Shown in pieces: positions 24,765-31,132 of a stretch of DNA of 64,000 nucleotides (position 1 is its first letter; every line of letters starts with the position of its first letter). The notes below the pieces were generated by a model that was not told the origin of the DNA, searched no databases, and saw only the letters and a program-made list of their open reading frames with translations. Location of the stretch: NCBI RefSeq assembly GCF_038049925.1, contig NZ_CP145809.1:4002599-4066598 (forward strand), read 5' to 3'. This DNA comes from Georgenia sp. M64 (lineage in GTDB: Bacteria > Actinomycetota > Actinomycetes > Actinomycetales > Actinomycetaceae). The translations under genes were made by a program, and so were the position numbers.

Positions 24765-25265
24765 TCACGCGTGATGCTGCGTCTGAAGAGGCTCCTCGTA
24801 CACGCTGGCTGCCGTGGCCGCCGGCGATGCGGCGCGGCGGGGCCAGGCCCAGGCGGAGCGAAGGATGAAGGCCAGGATCAGCACCTCGATGCCGATGTGG
24901 AAGCCGTAGTAGAAGGCCCAGTCCCCGGACGCCCCTGCCGCGTTGAACACCATGACGGGGATGTAGAGCGATGCCACGACGAGGTTCGTGGCGCGGTTCA
25001 CCCGGGCGGGCAGCGCCATGGAGAGCATCACCATCAGGGCCGGGATCCCGATGACCACGACGAAGATGGTCATCAACGTCGGGGTGATGTCGAACTCGTA
25101 GATGCCGCCACCCCGGATCTGGTCGATGGCGCCGGGCTGGTAGAGGTGGAAGTAGTCGATGTAGATGACGAAGAACATCAGGCTGGTCCAGGCCGCCGCG
25201 AGCTTGGCCTGCAAGGGGACCGGCGGGTTGTCGAGCAGGTTCGGGGTCGTCGTTGGGATGGTCAT
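24765..25265 (-). CDS. DUF6326 family membrane protein
   Basis: 166 aa, four predicted transmembrane helices. Conserved family features: LAAAWTSLMFFVIYIDYFHLY at the start of helix 1, EFDITPTLMTIFVVVIGIPAL, and LVVASLYIPVMVFNAAGA. Function unknown. The ATG at 25265 follows a GAAGGAAG ribosome site. It lies 96 nt downstream of the MDR dehydrogenase in the same direction and is probably co-transcribed under TetR control. Confidence 0.85.
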   Translation of the reverse strand: MTIPTTTPNLLDNPPVPLQAKLAAAWTSLMFFVIYIDYFHLYQPGAIDQIRGGGIYEFDITPTLMTIFVVVIGIPALMVMLSMALPARVNRATNLVVASLYIPVMVFNAAGASGDWAFYYGFHIGIEVLILAFILRSAWAWPRRAASPAATAASVYEEPLQTQHHA

Positions 25266-25361
25266 CGGTTCTTCCTTCGAGAGGAGCGGTCCGTCCGCCG
25301 GAGTGGCGGCAGGTCTGGGCGTGCATGAGCACGGGTGGTGTCGTTCTCGTCGGTCCGGTTC

Positions 25362-26402
25362 TCAGACGGTGACGACGACCTTCCCTCGGGTGTGGCCGGC
25401 CCCGACGTGGCGGAGGGCGTCGGCTGCCCCGTCGAGGGGGTAGGTGCGGTCGATGACGGGCGTGACCTGCCCGGTCGCGAGGAGGTCGGCCAGGGTGAGC
25501 AGGTCCTGACGCTTCCCGATCGACGTGAAGGGCCTCAGCTGCTGTCGGGTGAAGCCGGACAGCACGCGCGCCTTGACGATCCGACCGATGGGGCCGAGCC
25601 AGCGGCCACCGCGTCCGCTGTTGGGGATGAGGGTGCCGGTGGGCGACAGCGCTCGGCGGACACCCGCCAGAGGCTGGGCTTCCACGTTGTCGAGGATGAC
25701 GTCGTAGCGCTTCCCGGTGCTGGTGAAGTCGGTCCTCGTGTAGTCGACGACGTGGTCGGCGCCGAGCGACCGGACCAGGTCGACGTTGCGGGTGCTGCAC
25801 ACACCGGTCACCTCGGCGCCGAACGCCTTGGCGATCTGTACGGCGAAGGAGCCCACGCCGCCCGACGCGCCCGTGACCAGCACCGTCTGGCCCGGCCGGA
25901 CGTTCGCGATGTCGCGCAGTGCCTGCAGCGCCGTCATCGCCGACGTGGGGACCGCTGCTGCGGCCACGACCGACAGGTTGGCAGGCACGGGCACGAGGTG
26001 GTCCGCCGGGACGCAGGCGTACTCCGCGAGCGCTCCAGCGGCGCTCCAGCCGAACACCTCCTCGCCGGGGCGCGGAGCGGTGACATCCTTCCCGACCGCT
26101 GCCACCACGCCGGCGACGTCCATGCCAGGGATGCCGTGGCGCGGCCGGCGGAGCCCGAACACCAGACGCACCACGTACGGCTCCCCGGTCATGACGAAGT
26201 AGTCGCCGGGATGTACCGAGGCCGCACCCACCTGGACGAGCACATCACCTCGACCGGGCAGCGGTCGCCCGACCTCGCCGGACTCGAGCACCGAGGGCGG
26301 GCCGTAGCGGTACTGGACGACTGCCCGCATCGTCGCCGTCCCGCCAGGGCCGGCCCCCGGCACGAGGGGTCCTGCGGCCTTCGATCGCTGTTCGGTTCCC
26401 AC
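25362..26402 (-). CDS. Zinc-independent MDR oxidoreductase (quinone-reductase-like)
   Basis: 346 aa. MDR fold: MRAVVQYRYGPPSVLE, HPGDYFVMTGEPYVVR, GMDVAGVVAAVGKDV, and the NADPH-binding VLVTGASGGVGSFAVQIAKA near residue 175. The four structural-zinc cysteines of alcohol dehydrogenases are absent. GTG 26402 is preferred because of a GAGGAGG ribosome site 7 nt upstream; ATG 26330 (MRAVVQ) is the minimal domain start. Divergent from tetR with three operator-like sites between them. Confidence 0.9.
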   Translation of the reverse strand: MGTEQRSKAAGPLVPGAGPGGTATMRAVVQYRYGPPSVLESGEVGRPLPGRGDVLVQVGAASVHPGDYFVMTGEPYVVRLVFGLRRPRHGIPGMDVAGVVAAVGKDVTAPRPGEEVFGWSAAGALAEYACVPADHLVPVPANLSVVAAAAVPTSAMTALQALRDIANVRPGQTVLVTGASGGVGSFAVQIAKAFGAEVTGVCSTRNVDLVRSLGADHVVDYTRTDFTSTGKRYDVILDNVEAQPLAGVRRALSPTGTLIPNSGRGGRWLGPIGRIVKARVLSGFTRQQLRPFTSIGKRQDLLTLADLLATGQVTPVIDRTYPLDGAADALRHVGAGHTRGKVVVTV

Positions 26403-26441
26403 TGGAGCCTCCTCACGCCCGAGCAGCGACCCTCGCCGTCT

Positions 26442-26486
26442 CGTACACCGTACGTCGTACGCTGTACTGTGGGCGTACGCTGTACG
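26442..26486. promoter_or_regulatory. Three tandem CGTACnnnGTACG palindromes, probable TetR operators
   Basis: Sites at 26442-26454 (spacer ACC), 26456-26468 (GCT, last base T) and 26474-26486 (GCT) lie between the divergent MDR and tetR genes. Start-to-start spacing is 14 and 18 bp. Confidence 0.65.
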
Positions 26487-26520
26487 ATTGTCAAGCACTT
26501 CGAGAGAGTGGGAGGGGTCC

Positions 26521-27195
26521 GTGCCGGCGAGGGGACAACGCCAGGTCGCGTCGGACGCGGGGCTGAGTAAGCAGCGGGTGGTGGTCGAGGCGGTCCGGCT
26601 CGCCGACCGCGAGGGGGTCGACGGGCTGAGCATGCGCCGGCTGGCCGGCGCGCTCGGTGCGGGCGCGATGTCGCTCTACCACTACGTGGCGAACAAGGAG
26701 GAGCTGCTGGACGCCATGATCGACGTGGTGTTCGCGGAGATCGAGCTCCCGCCGGAGGAGCCCGACTGGCAGTCGGCGATGCGACGGCGGGCGGTCTCCG
26801 CCCGACGGGTTCTCGCACGCCACCCGTGGGCGATCGGCCTGCTGGAGTCGCGGACGTCGCCGGGGCCCGCAAACCTCCGCCACCACGAGGCGGTCACCGC
26901 ATGCCTTCGGAGGGCCGGCTTCCCGGTGCTGATGGCGACGCACGCCAACTGGTTGCTCGACAGCTATGTCTACGGGTTCGCCCTGCAGGCGGCCAGCCTG
27001 CCTTTCGACACCCCCGATGAGTTCGCGGACGCGGCCGAGGACGTCTACCTGCCCCAGCTCCCCCCTGACGAGTTCCCCTACCTCAACGAGTCCGCCGCGG
27101 CGCTCGTCGCTGCCGGCTACGACCCAGAGGAGGAATTCATGTTCGGCCTCGACCTCGTCCTGGCCGCCCTCGAGCCCCTGAGAACCTCCGCATAG
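26521..27195 (+). CDS. TetR family transcriptional regulator
   Basis: 224 aa. N-terminal HTH: VVVEAVRLADREGVDGLSMR, then LAGALGAGAMSLYHYVANKE with the S-L-Y-H-Y recognition helix. The C-terminal part looks like the TetR_C_1 (TetR-class) ligand domain: HPWAIGLLESR, LLDSYVYGFALQ, FMFGLDLVLAAL. GTG 26521 is set by GGGAGGGG just upstream; a TTG at 26488 would run into an operator. Likely represses itself and the divergent MDR-DUF6326 unit. It is the last complete host gene before the integrated element. Confidence 0.9.
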   Translation: MPARGQRQVASDAGLSKQRVVVEAVRLADREGVDGLSMRRLAGALGAGAMSLYHYVANKEELLDAMIDVVFAEIELPPEEPDWQSAMRRRAVSARRVLARHPWAIGLLESRTSPGPANLRHHEAVTACLRRAGFPVLMATHANWLLDSYVYGFALQAASLPFDTPDEFADAAEDVYLPQLPPDEFPYLNESAAALVAAGYDPEEEFMFGLDLVLAALEPLRTSA

Positions 27196-27460
27196 CAGCG
27201 CTCACGGACCGTCGACGACGAGGGCGTGCCCGAGACGGGCGCGTAGAGCCGCACCTACCAATCACGTGTCGCGCCGCCCAGCGTGTGGCGCTTGCCCCGG
27301 GCGAGCAACATCGGTTCTAGGCGGGTGGCCGCGAGACCGCCTGCCTAGGCTGGTGACTCCGGGCCACCGTGAGGCCCGCTGTCGATCCATCGAAGCAGCC
27401 CTACCGTGCGTCACCCACAGAAGAACCTGATGCGCGTGCCACTCGTGAGGAGTCGAAGGA

Positions 27461-27658
27461 ATGGCCAACCGTCTCGCCACCGCGACCAGCCCTTACCTGC
27501 TCCAACACGCTGAAAATCCAGTGGATTGGCGGGAGTGGGGACCCGAGGCGTTCGCCGAGGCGAAGCGCCGTGACGTACCGATCCTCCTCTCAGTCGGCTA
27601 CGCCGCCTGCCACTGGTGCCACGAGGTTGAGCCTTCAACGGCCGTTGGTGGCATCTGA
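27461..27658 (+). pseudogene. 5' stub of the DUF255 thioredoxin-domain gene (left of the element)
   Basis: 65 codons. The first ~54 residues match the start of the full gene at 47059 ([31 protein letters not shown]); after CHWCH the sequence diverges ([11 protein letters not shown]) and stops. This is the host copy truncated by insertion. Its upstream region, with the native promoter, stays here, 19.6 kb from the functional gene. A translated 65-aa stub is possible but probably without function. Confidence 0.88.
27494..27573 (+). other. attL core of the integrated element
   Basis: 80 nt identical to 47092-47171 except one base (C at 27530 versus T at 47128), flanked on both sides by more diverged homology (about 27436-27623). 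This is the pattern of a recombination core inside a captured gene segment. Confidence 0.8.
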
Positions 27659-27734
27659 CGAAAGCGCAGGTCAGGCCGGGTGCGACGAGCCGCCCCGGTT
27701 CAGCCAAGACCGCCCTGGGACACCAATTCCGGAG

Positions 27735-27762
27735 CTTCGTGTATCACTCTCGTGCATCACTC
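27735..27762 (+). repeat. Putative integrase arm-type site, left
   Basis: 28 nt matching 46989-47016 with one mismatch, itself built of two GT(G/A)-TATCACTC-like half-repeats about 14 nt apart. It lies ~160 bp inside the left end. Confidence 0.6.
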
Positions 27763-27900
27763 GGGCACACCTCTGCCGCTCGTAGTGGCGCCGGGCTGGA
27801 CCTGGGCTGGACCCTCACGAGTCTTCTCGACAATGGCCGAGTTCCGTGCGTCGCGGAAGACGGGTGTTTTCGGGAAGTCCCGCGGCTACACCTGCGACCT

Positions 27901-27931
27901 GTGTTGCATATCTGCAACACATTCCTAGACT
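27901..27931 (+). promoter_or_regulatory. Promoter with XRE operator (palindrome GTGTTGCA-TATC-TGCAACAC)
   Basis: A perfect 8-bp-arm palindrome (27901-27920) covers a TTGCAT -35 (27904). TAGACT (27926-27931) is the -10 after a 16-nt spacer, exactly 6 nt before ATG 27938. This predicts a leaderless, autoregulated transcript. Confidence 0.65.
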
Positions 27932-27937
27932 TGTCTC

Positions 27938-28699
27938 ATGGACCTTGCGGAGCGCATCTCGACGCTGCGCCGCGTGAACGGGCTCAGTGCCCGTCAGCTC
28001 GCGGCGCTCGTCGACGTCGCCCCAACGACGGTCACTCGGATCGAGTCCGGCGTAGTCAGCCCATCGTTCGATCTTGCACAGGAGCTCCTCGCCGTCCTGG
28101 GAGAGCCGATCGGCTTCACGGGCGTCGCCGACATTGCGGCGATTGCGGCAGCGCGGTCCGCTCTCGATTCCTCGCTCGCCGTCACGGTCACGCCGGAAGT
28201 CGAAGCATGGCGACTGCGTTGGGGGCGGATTGGACTCGTCGATGAGATGGGTCAGGTCGTTGCCGGCAAGGAGGCCGACCTGCTGTTCCGTGCCGGCCGG
28301 GCCGCCCGACTCACTCGCCGTCCCAGTGCCGTGGACTTCAAGGCCGGGCCCAGCGCGTATGACGTCGCCGAAGCACTCGGCAAGGCAGGCATCGAGCACG
28401 CATTGACAGGCGATGCTGGTGCGAACCTCTACCGCTCCAGTGCGGGAGAGGCCTGGCCGGTGCTCTACGTCGAGGACGCCGCACGCGCCGCCGCAGCGGC
28501 CAGCCTCGTGCCGAAGGGGCCGGGCTCCTTCGGGATGCGGGTCACCTTGATCCCGTTCGACGGCGTGAGCGAGCTTGGCCGGACGGTGATCAACGACATC
28601 ACCGTCGCCGCACGTGATCAGGTGATCCTTGATGCCTACGGCGGCATCGACCGCATGGCCGAGCAGGCCGACATCCTCTTGGGGCTCGAGCTGGAGTGA
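27938..28699 (+). CDS. XRE-family regulator with AbiEi-like C-terminal domain
   Basis: 253 aa. Residues ~5-60 are an XRE helix-turn-helix (ARQLAALVDVAPTTVTRIES). Residues ~105-250 (VDFKAGPSAYDVAEALGKAG, ALTGDAGANLYRSS, then VLYVED and VILDAYGGIDRMAEQAD) resemble the AbiEi/type IV antitoxin body, where a hydrophobic D-L/A-Y-G motif precedes the C-terminal helix. No AbiEii-type nucleotidyltransferase toxin follows, so it is a solo regulator or the antitoxin of another cargo gene. Leaderless start, operator directly upstream. The domain call is from pattern memory and moderately sure. Confidence 0.7.
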   Translation: MDLAERISTLRRVNGLSARQLAALVDVAPTTVTRIESGVVSPSFDLAQELLAVLGEPIGFTGVADIAAIAAARSALDSSLAVTVTPEVEAWRLRWGRIGLVDEMGQVVAGKEADLLFRAGRAARLTRRPSAVDFKAGPSAYDVAEALGKAGIEHALTGDAGANLYRSSAGEAWPVLYVEDAARAAAAASLVPKGPGSFGMRVTLIPFDGVSELGRTVINDITVAARDQVILDAYGGIDRMAEQADILLGLELE

Positions 28700-28713
28700 C
28701 GGGACGTGCAGAC

Positions 28714-28738
28714 TATTGCGTTTGCTTCGAATATTGCG
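28714..28738 (+). promoter_or_regulatory. TATTGCG direct repeats upstream of the toxin-antitoxin pair
   Basis: TATTGCG at 28714-28720 and 28732-28738 in a short AT-rich stretch; TTCG-AATATTG-CGAA gives a small inverted repeat. A plausible autoregulatory promoter of the following pair. Confidence 0.4.
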
Positions 28739-28768
28739 AATAATGGTGGGCCGGAGAGAAGGGACATC

Positions 28769-29224
28769 ATGACCGCGTTGGCACTCATGCCCGTCCAGCC
28801 CGACGAGTCCGACATCCACACGGCCGTCGAGGCGCTGCCTCACATCAAGAGCTACCTGGCCGAACACGCCGACAGCACTATCCGGCTCGTCGTCGCTGAC
28901 GATCCCGAGGAGGCGCTCGTCGTCCCGCGCGGTGCCGTGGAACTCCTCGCCCGGGTGCTCGCCCACATGGCTATGGGCCAAGGGGTGTCGGTCGTGCCCG
29001 CTCACGCCGAGCTGACCACCCAGCAGGCCGCAGACCTCCTCAACGTCAGCAGGCCGTTCCTCATTGGTCTGCTCGATGCTGGCGAGATCCAATACCGGAA
29101 AGTTGGCAAGCATCGCCGGATCAAGGCGCAGTCGGTGCTGGCCTACATGGCACGAGATGACCAGGACCGGCGTGCGGCTGCCGACGAGCTGACCCGGCTC
29201 AACCAAGACATGGGCCTACTCTGA
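28769..29224 (+). CDS. VapB50-type antitoxin with excisionase-like HTH
   Basis: 151 aa. The C-terminal half is an excisionase/MerR-like HTH (LTTQQAADLLNVSRPFLIGL, then RKVGKHRRIKAQSVLAYM). It is directly followed, after 1 nt, by a PIN-domain toxin. This matches the VapBC50-like arrangement in which the antitoxin carries an excisionase-type DNA-binding domain. ATG 28769 has a GGAGAGAAGGG ribosome region; an in-frame GTG lies at 28706. Confidence 0.8.
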   Translation: MTALALMPVQPDESDIHTAVEALPHIKSYLAEHADSTIRLVVADDPEEALVVPRGAVELLARVLAHMAMGQGVSVVPAHAELTTQQAADLLNVSRPFLIGLLDAGEIQYRKVGKHRRIKAQSVLAYMARDDQDRRAAADELTRLNQDMGLL

Positions 29225-29225
29225 G

Positions 29226-29777
29226 GTGTCGTTCGTCGTCCTCTATGACGCCAACGTGCTCTACCCGAGCACGCTTCGGGACCTGCTGATCCGCGTTGCC
29301 CAAGCCGGACTGGTGCAGGCGAAGTGGACCGATCAGATTCTCGATGAGGTCTTCGACAACCTCGCTTCCAACCGGCCTGACCTCGAACCACAGAGACTGG
29401 CACGCACCCGGGAGCTCATGAATCTCGCGGTCCGCGACTGCCTGGTGAAGGGCTATGAGCCTCTCATCGATGCCATCGACCTGCCGGACCCCGATGACCG
29501 CCACGTGCTCGCGGCGGCGATCAAGGCGCGCGCCCAGGTGATCGTCACCCACAACCTGAAAGACTTCCCGTCCACCGTGCTTGAGGGGTGGGACATGGAG
29601 GCGAAGGCGGCCGACGACTTCATCCTCGATCAGATCGACCTCAACCGCGACGCGGTTTACGGGGCCGTGCAGCGTATCGCCGACTCCCGTGACAACCCGC
29701 CGGCAACGTTCTCCGACGTCCTTGCGATGCTCGAACGTGACGGCCTCGTCGAGTCAGTTGCCGCTCTTCGCCCCTGA
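29226..29777 (+). CDS. PIN-domain ribonuclease toxin (VapC50-like)
   Basis: 183 aa. PIN active-site acidic residues: YDANVLYPSTLRD (Asp near residue 8), DEVFDNLASNRPDLE, LPDPDDRHVLAAAIKA and VTHNLKDFP. The extra C-terminal ~60 residues (VYGAVQRIADSRDNPPATFS) are typical of the VapC50 subgroup. Expected to cleave RNA when freed from its antitoxin. Starts with GTG 1 nt after the antitoxin stop. May stabilise the element (inference). Confidence 0.87.
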   Translation: MSFVVLYDANVLYPSTLRDLLIRVAQAGLVQAKWTDQILDEVFDNLASNRPDLEPQRLARTRELMNLAVRDCLVKGYEPLIDAIDLPDPDDRHVLAAAIKARAQVIVTHNLKDFPSTVLEGWDMEAKAADDFILDQIDLNRDAVYGAVQRIADSRDNPPATFSDVLAMLERDGLVESVAALRP

Positions 29778-29781
29778 GGGG

Positions 29782-30060
29782 TTATGCGGAGCGGCGTCGC
29801 TTGGGCTGCGGAAGCAGATCCGTAATGTTGACCTCCCTCCGGTCGGGTACGACAAGCGCGTCCATCGCGGCCTCGGCCAGCGCCATGCGCCTCTCCTCCC
29901 ACGCCAGGAGCTGGTCGAGCCTCCAGCGGTCGGGGTGGGTCATCACCGGCGGCGGCACCAGTTCCCGGTCTTTGAGGTTCTGATACCCCTTCGTCTTGCC
30001 CCAGCCGTAGCGCGCGAGCACATCGTGAGCGCAGAGGAACACATGGCGCGGGTCGTCCAT
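29782..30060 (-). CDS. Small HTH-like protein of the element
   Basis: 92 aa. VFLCAHDVLARYGWGKTKGYQNLKD looks like an AlpA/excisionase-type winged helix, followed by a basic tail (PQPKRRRSA). It follows the excisionase-like gene by 5 nt on the same strand. Possibly a regulator or recombination-directionality accessory; the function is not predictable. Confidence 0.65.
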   Translation of the reverse strand: MDDPRHVFLCAHDVLARYGWGKTKGYQNLKDRELVPPPVMTHPDRWRLDQLLAWEERRMALAEAAMDALVVPDRREVNITDLLPQPKRRRSA

Positions 30061-30065
30061 GGCCC

Positions 30066-30314
30066 TCACACCGCCTTGGGCCGGGCGAGGACAGGCCGGG
30101 CGGCAAGGCGTTGTTCGCGGATGAAGCGACGCAGGTCTGCGACGCTCGTGTAGAGCCGCCGTCCGATCTTGAAGAACTCCGGACCAGTCCCGATCTGACG
30201 CCACCAGCGGACGGTGTTCGGTGAGGTCCTCAGGATCTGGGCGACGTCCTCGAGCGTGAGCAGCTCGTCGTCGTGGCGCTCGTGAAAGGGGACGTCGTTG
30301 GGGTGACTGTTCAT
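30066..30314 (-). CDS. Excisionase/helix-turn-helix domain protein
   Basis: 82 aa. LLTLEDVAQILRTSPNTVRW, then GTGPEFFKIGRRLYTSVADL and RRFIREQ: the standard MerR/Xis-type HTH_17 fold. Candidate recombination directionality factor for the integrase, although it lies 15 kb from int in the linear map. ATG 30314 has an AGGAGG-type ribosome site upstream. First gene of a two-gene leftward unit. Confidence 0.8.
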   Translation of the reverse strand: MNSHPNDVPFHERHDDELLTLEDVAQILRTSPNTVRWWRQIGTGPEFFKIGRRLYTSVADLRRFIREQRLAARPVLARPKAV

Positions 30315-30396
30315 GGTTCCTCCTGCTCGGCGTGGACCGCGAGAACTGCGGTCAACAGGTAGGTGTGCAAGCCGCGCCAAACCGGAGCCAAATACG

Positions 30397-30412
30397 TCCG
30401 ATCGGATATCGT
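30397..30412 (+). promoter_or_regulatory. Palindrome TCCGATCGGA with -10 TATCGT
   Basis: The perfect palindrome 30397-30406 abuts TATCGT (30407-30412), which lies exactly 6 nt before ATG 30419. Likely an autoregulated leaderless promoter. Confidence 0.55.
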
Positions 30413-30418
30413 GAGCAG

Positions 30419-31132
30419 ATGGACCGCTCCTTCTTGCTGGAGAGGGCGCGCCGGGCACGCGGCCTGACGCAGGCACGCCTAGCGGCCCTGTCGGGCACCT
30501 CGCAGGCGACGCTGTCGGCGTACGAGCGTGGCGTGAAGTCGCCGTCGCTGAAGGTTGCGTCGCGGATCCTGGCCGCGACGGACCACGAGCTGGCGTTGCG
30601 CACGCGCGTCGACTGGGTGGAGTACCACCCGAAGGGAATCGTGGCGTTCTGGGCGCCCAGCATCCTGTGGTCGGTGGAGCCGCCCATGTGCTTCGCGACG
30701 CTGCGCATCCCGGACCTGATCCGCGACACCGGGATGCGCACGTGGAACATGCGCGAGCGCGACGAGCGCCGGGGTGTGTACGAGCAGCTCATCCGCCGTG
30801 GGCTGCCACAGCAGATGATCCGGTGGATCGACGGCGGCCTGCTCATCGACCTCTGGGACGAGCTTGATCTCCCCGACCCGGTGCGGGACGCATGGGCACC
30901 GGCGATCCGGCTGGCCACCATGCCCTTCGAGGTGGAAGGGCTGAACTTCTTCTTCTACGAGAACCCGGAGCTCGCGCCGGGCGCACGGGTTCGGGGATGG
31001 GAGGCGTTGCCGCCCCCGCCTCCCCCATTACCGCCAGGACGTTGGAGATACGTCCAACACCCAGTTCCTCCGCCCGACCGTCAGAGCCCAAGGCTCCGGC
31101 CACGTGGGGAGGCCGGCGACCGGCGGCCGTAG
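30419..31132 (+). CDS. XRE-family regulator with unrecognised C-terminal domain
   Basis: 237 aa. Residues ~3-60 form an XRE HTH (RARRARGLTQARLAALSGTS, then YERGVKSPSLKVASRIL). The rest (~65-205), with LRTRVDWVEYHPKGIVAFWA and GLPQQMIRWIDGGLLIDLWD, is not recognised; it is soluble and rich in Trp/Asp. A Pro-rich tail (PPPPPPLPPG) overlaps the relaxase 3' end on the other strand by 52 nt, so the last ~20 residues may be non-essential. Possibly controls transfer genes (inference). Confidence 0.75.
   Translation: MDRSFLLERARRARGLTQARLAALSGTSQATLSAYERGVKSPSLKVASRILAATDHELALRTRVDWVEYHPKGIVAFWAPSILWSVEPPMCFATLRIPDLIRDTGMRTWNMRERDERRGVYEQLIRRGLPQQMIRWIDGGLLIDLWDELDLPDPVRDAWAPAIRLATMPFEVEGLNFFFYENPELAPGARVRGWEALPPPPPPLPPGRWRYVQHPVPPPDRQSPRLRPRGEAGDRRP

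Noticed and set aside
27436-27623. tRNA gene as integration target
   Set aside because: The duplicated att region encodes the start of the DUF255 protein; no tRNA-like fold or CCA end is visible there.
27461-27658. Sequencing frameshift in a second full DUF255 gene
   Set aside because: After CHWCH the DNA has no homology to the gene in any frame; it is an insertion junction, not a frameshift.
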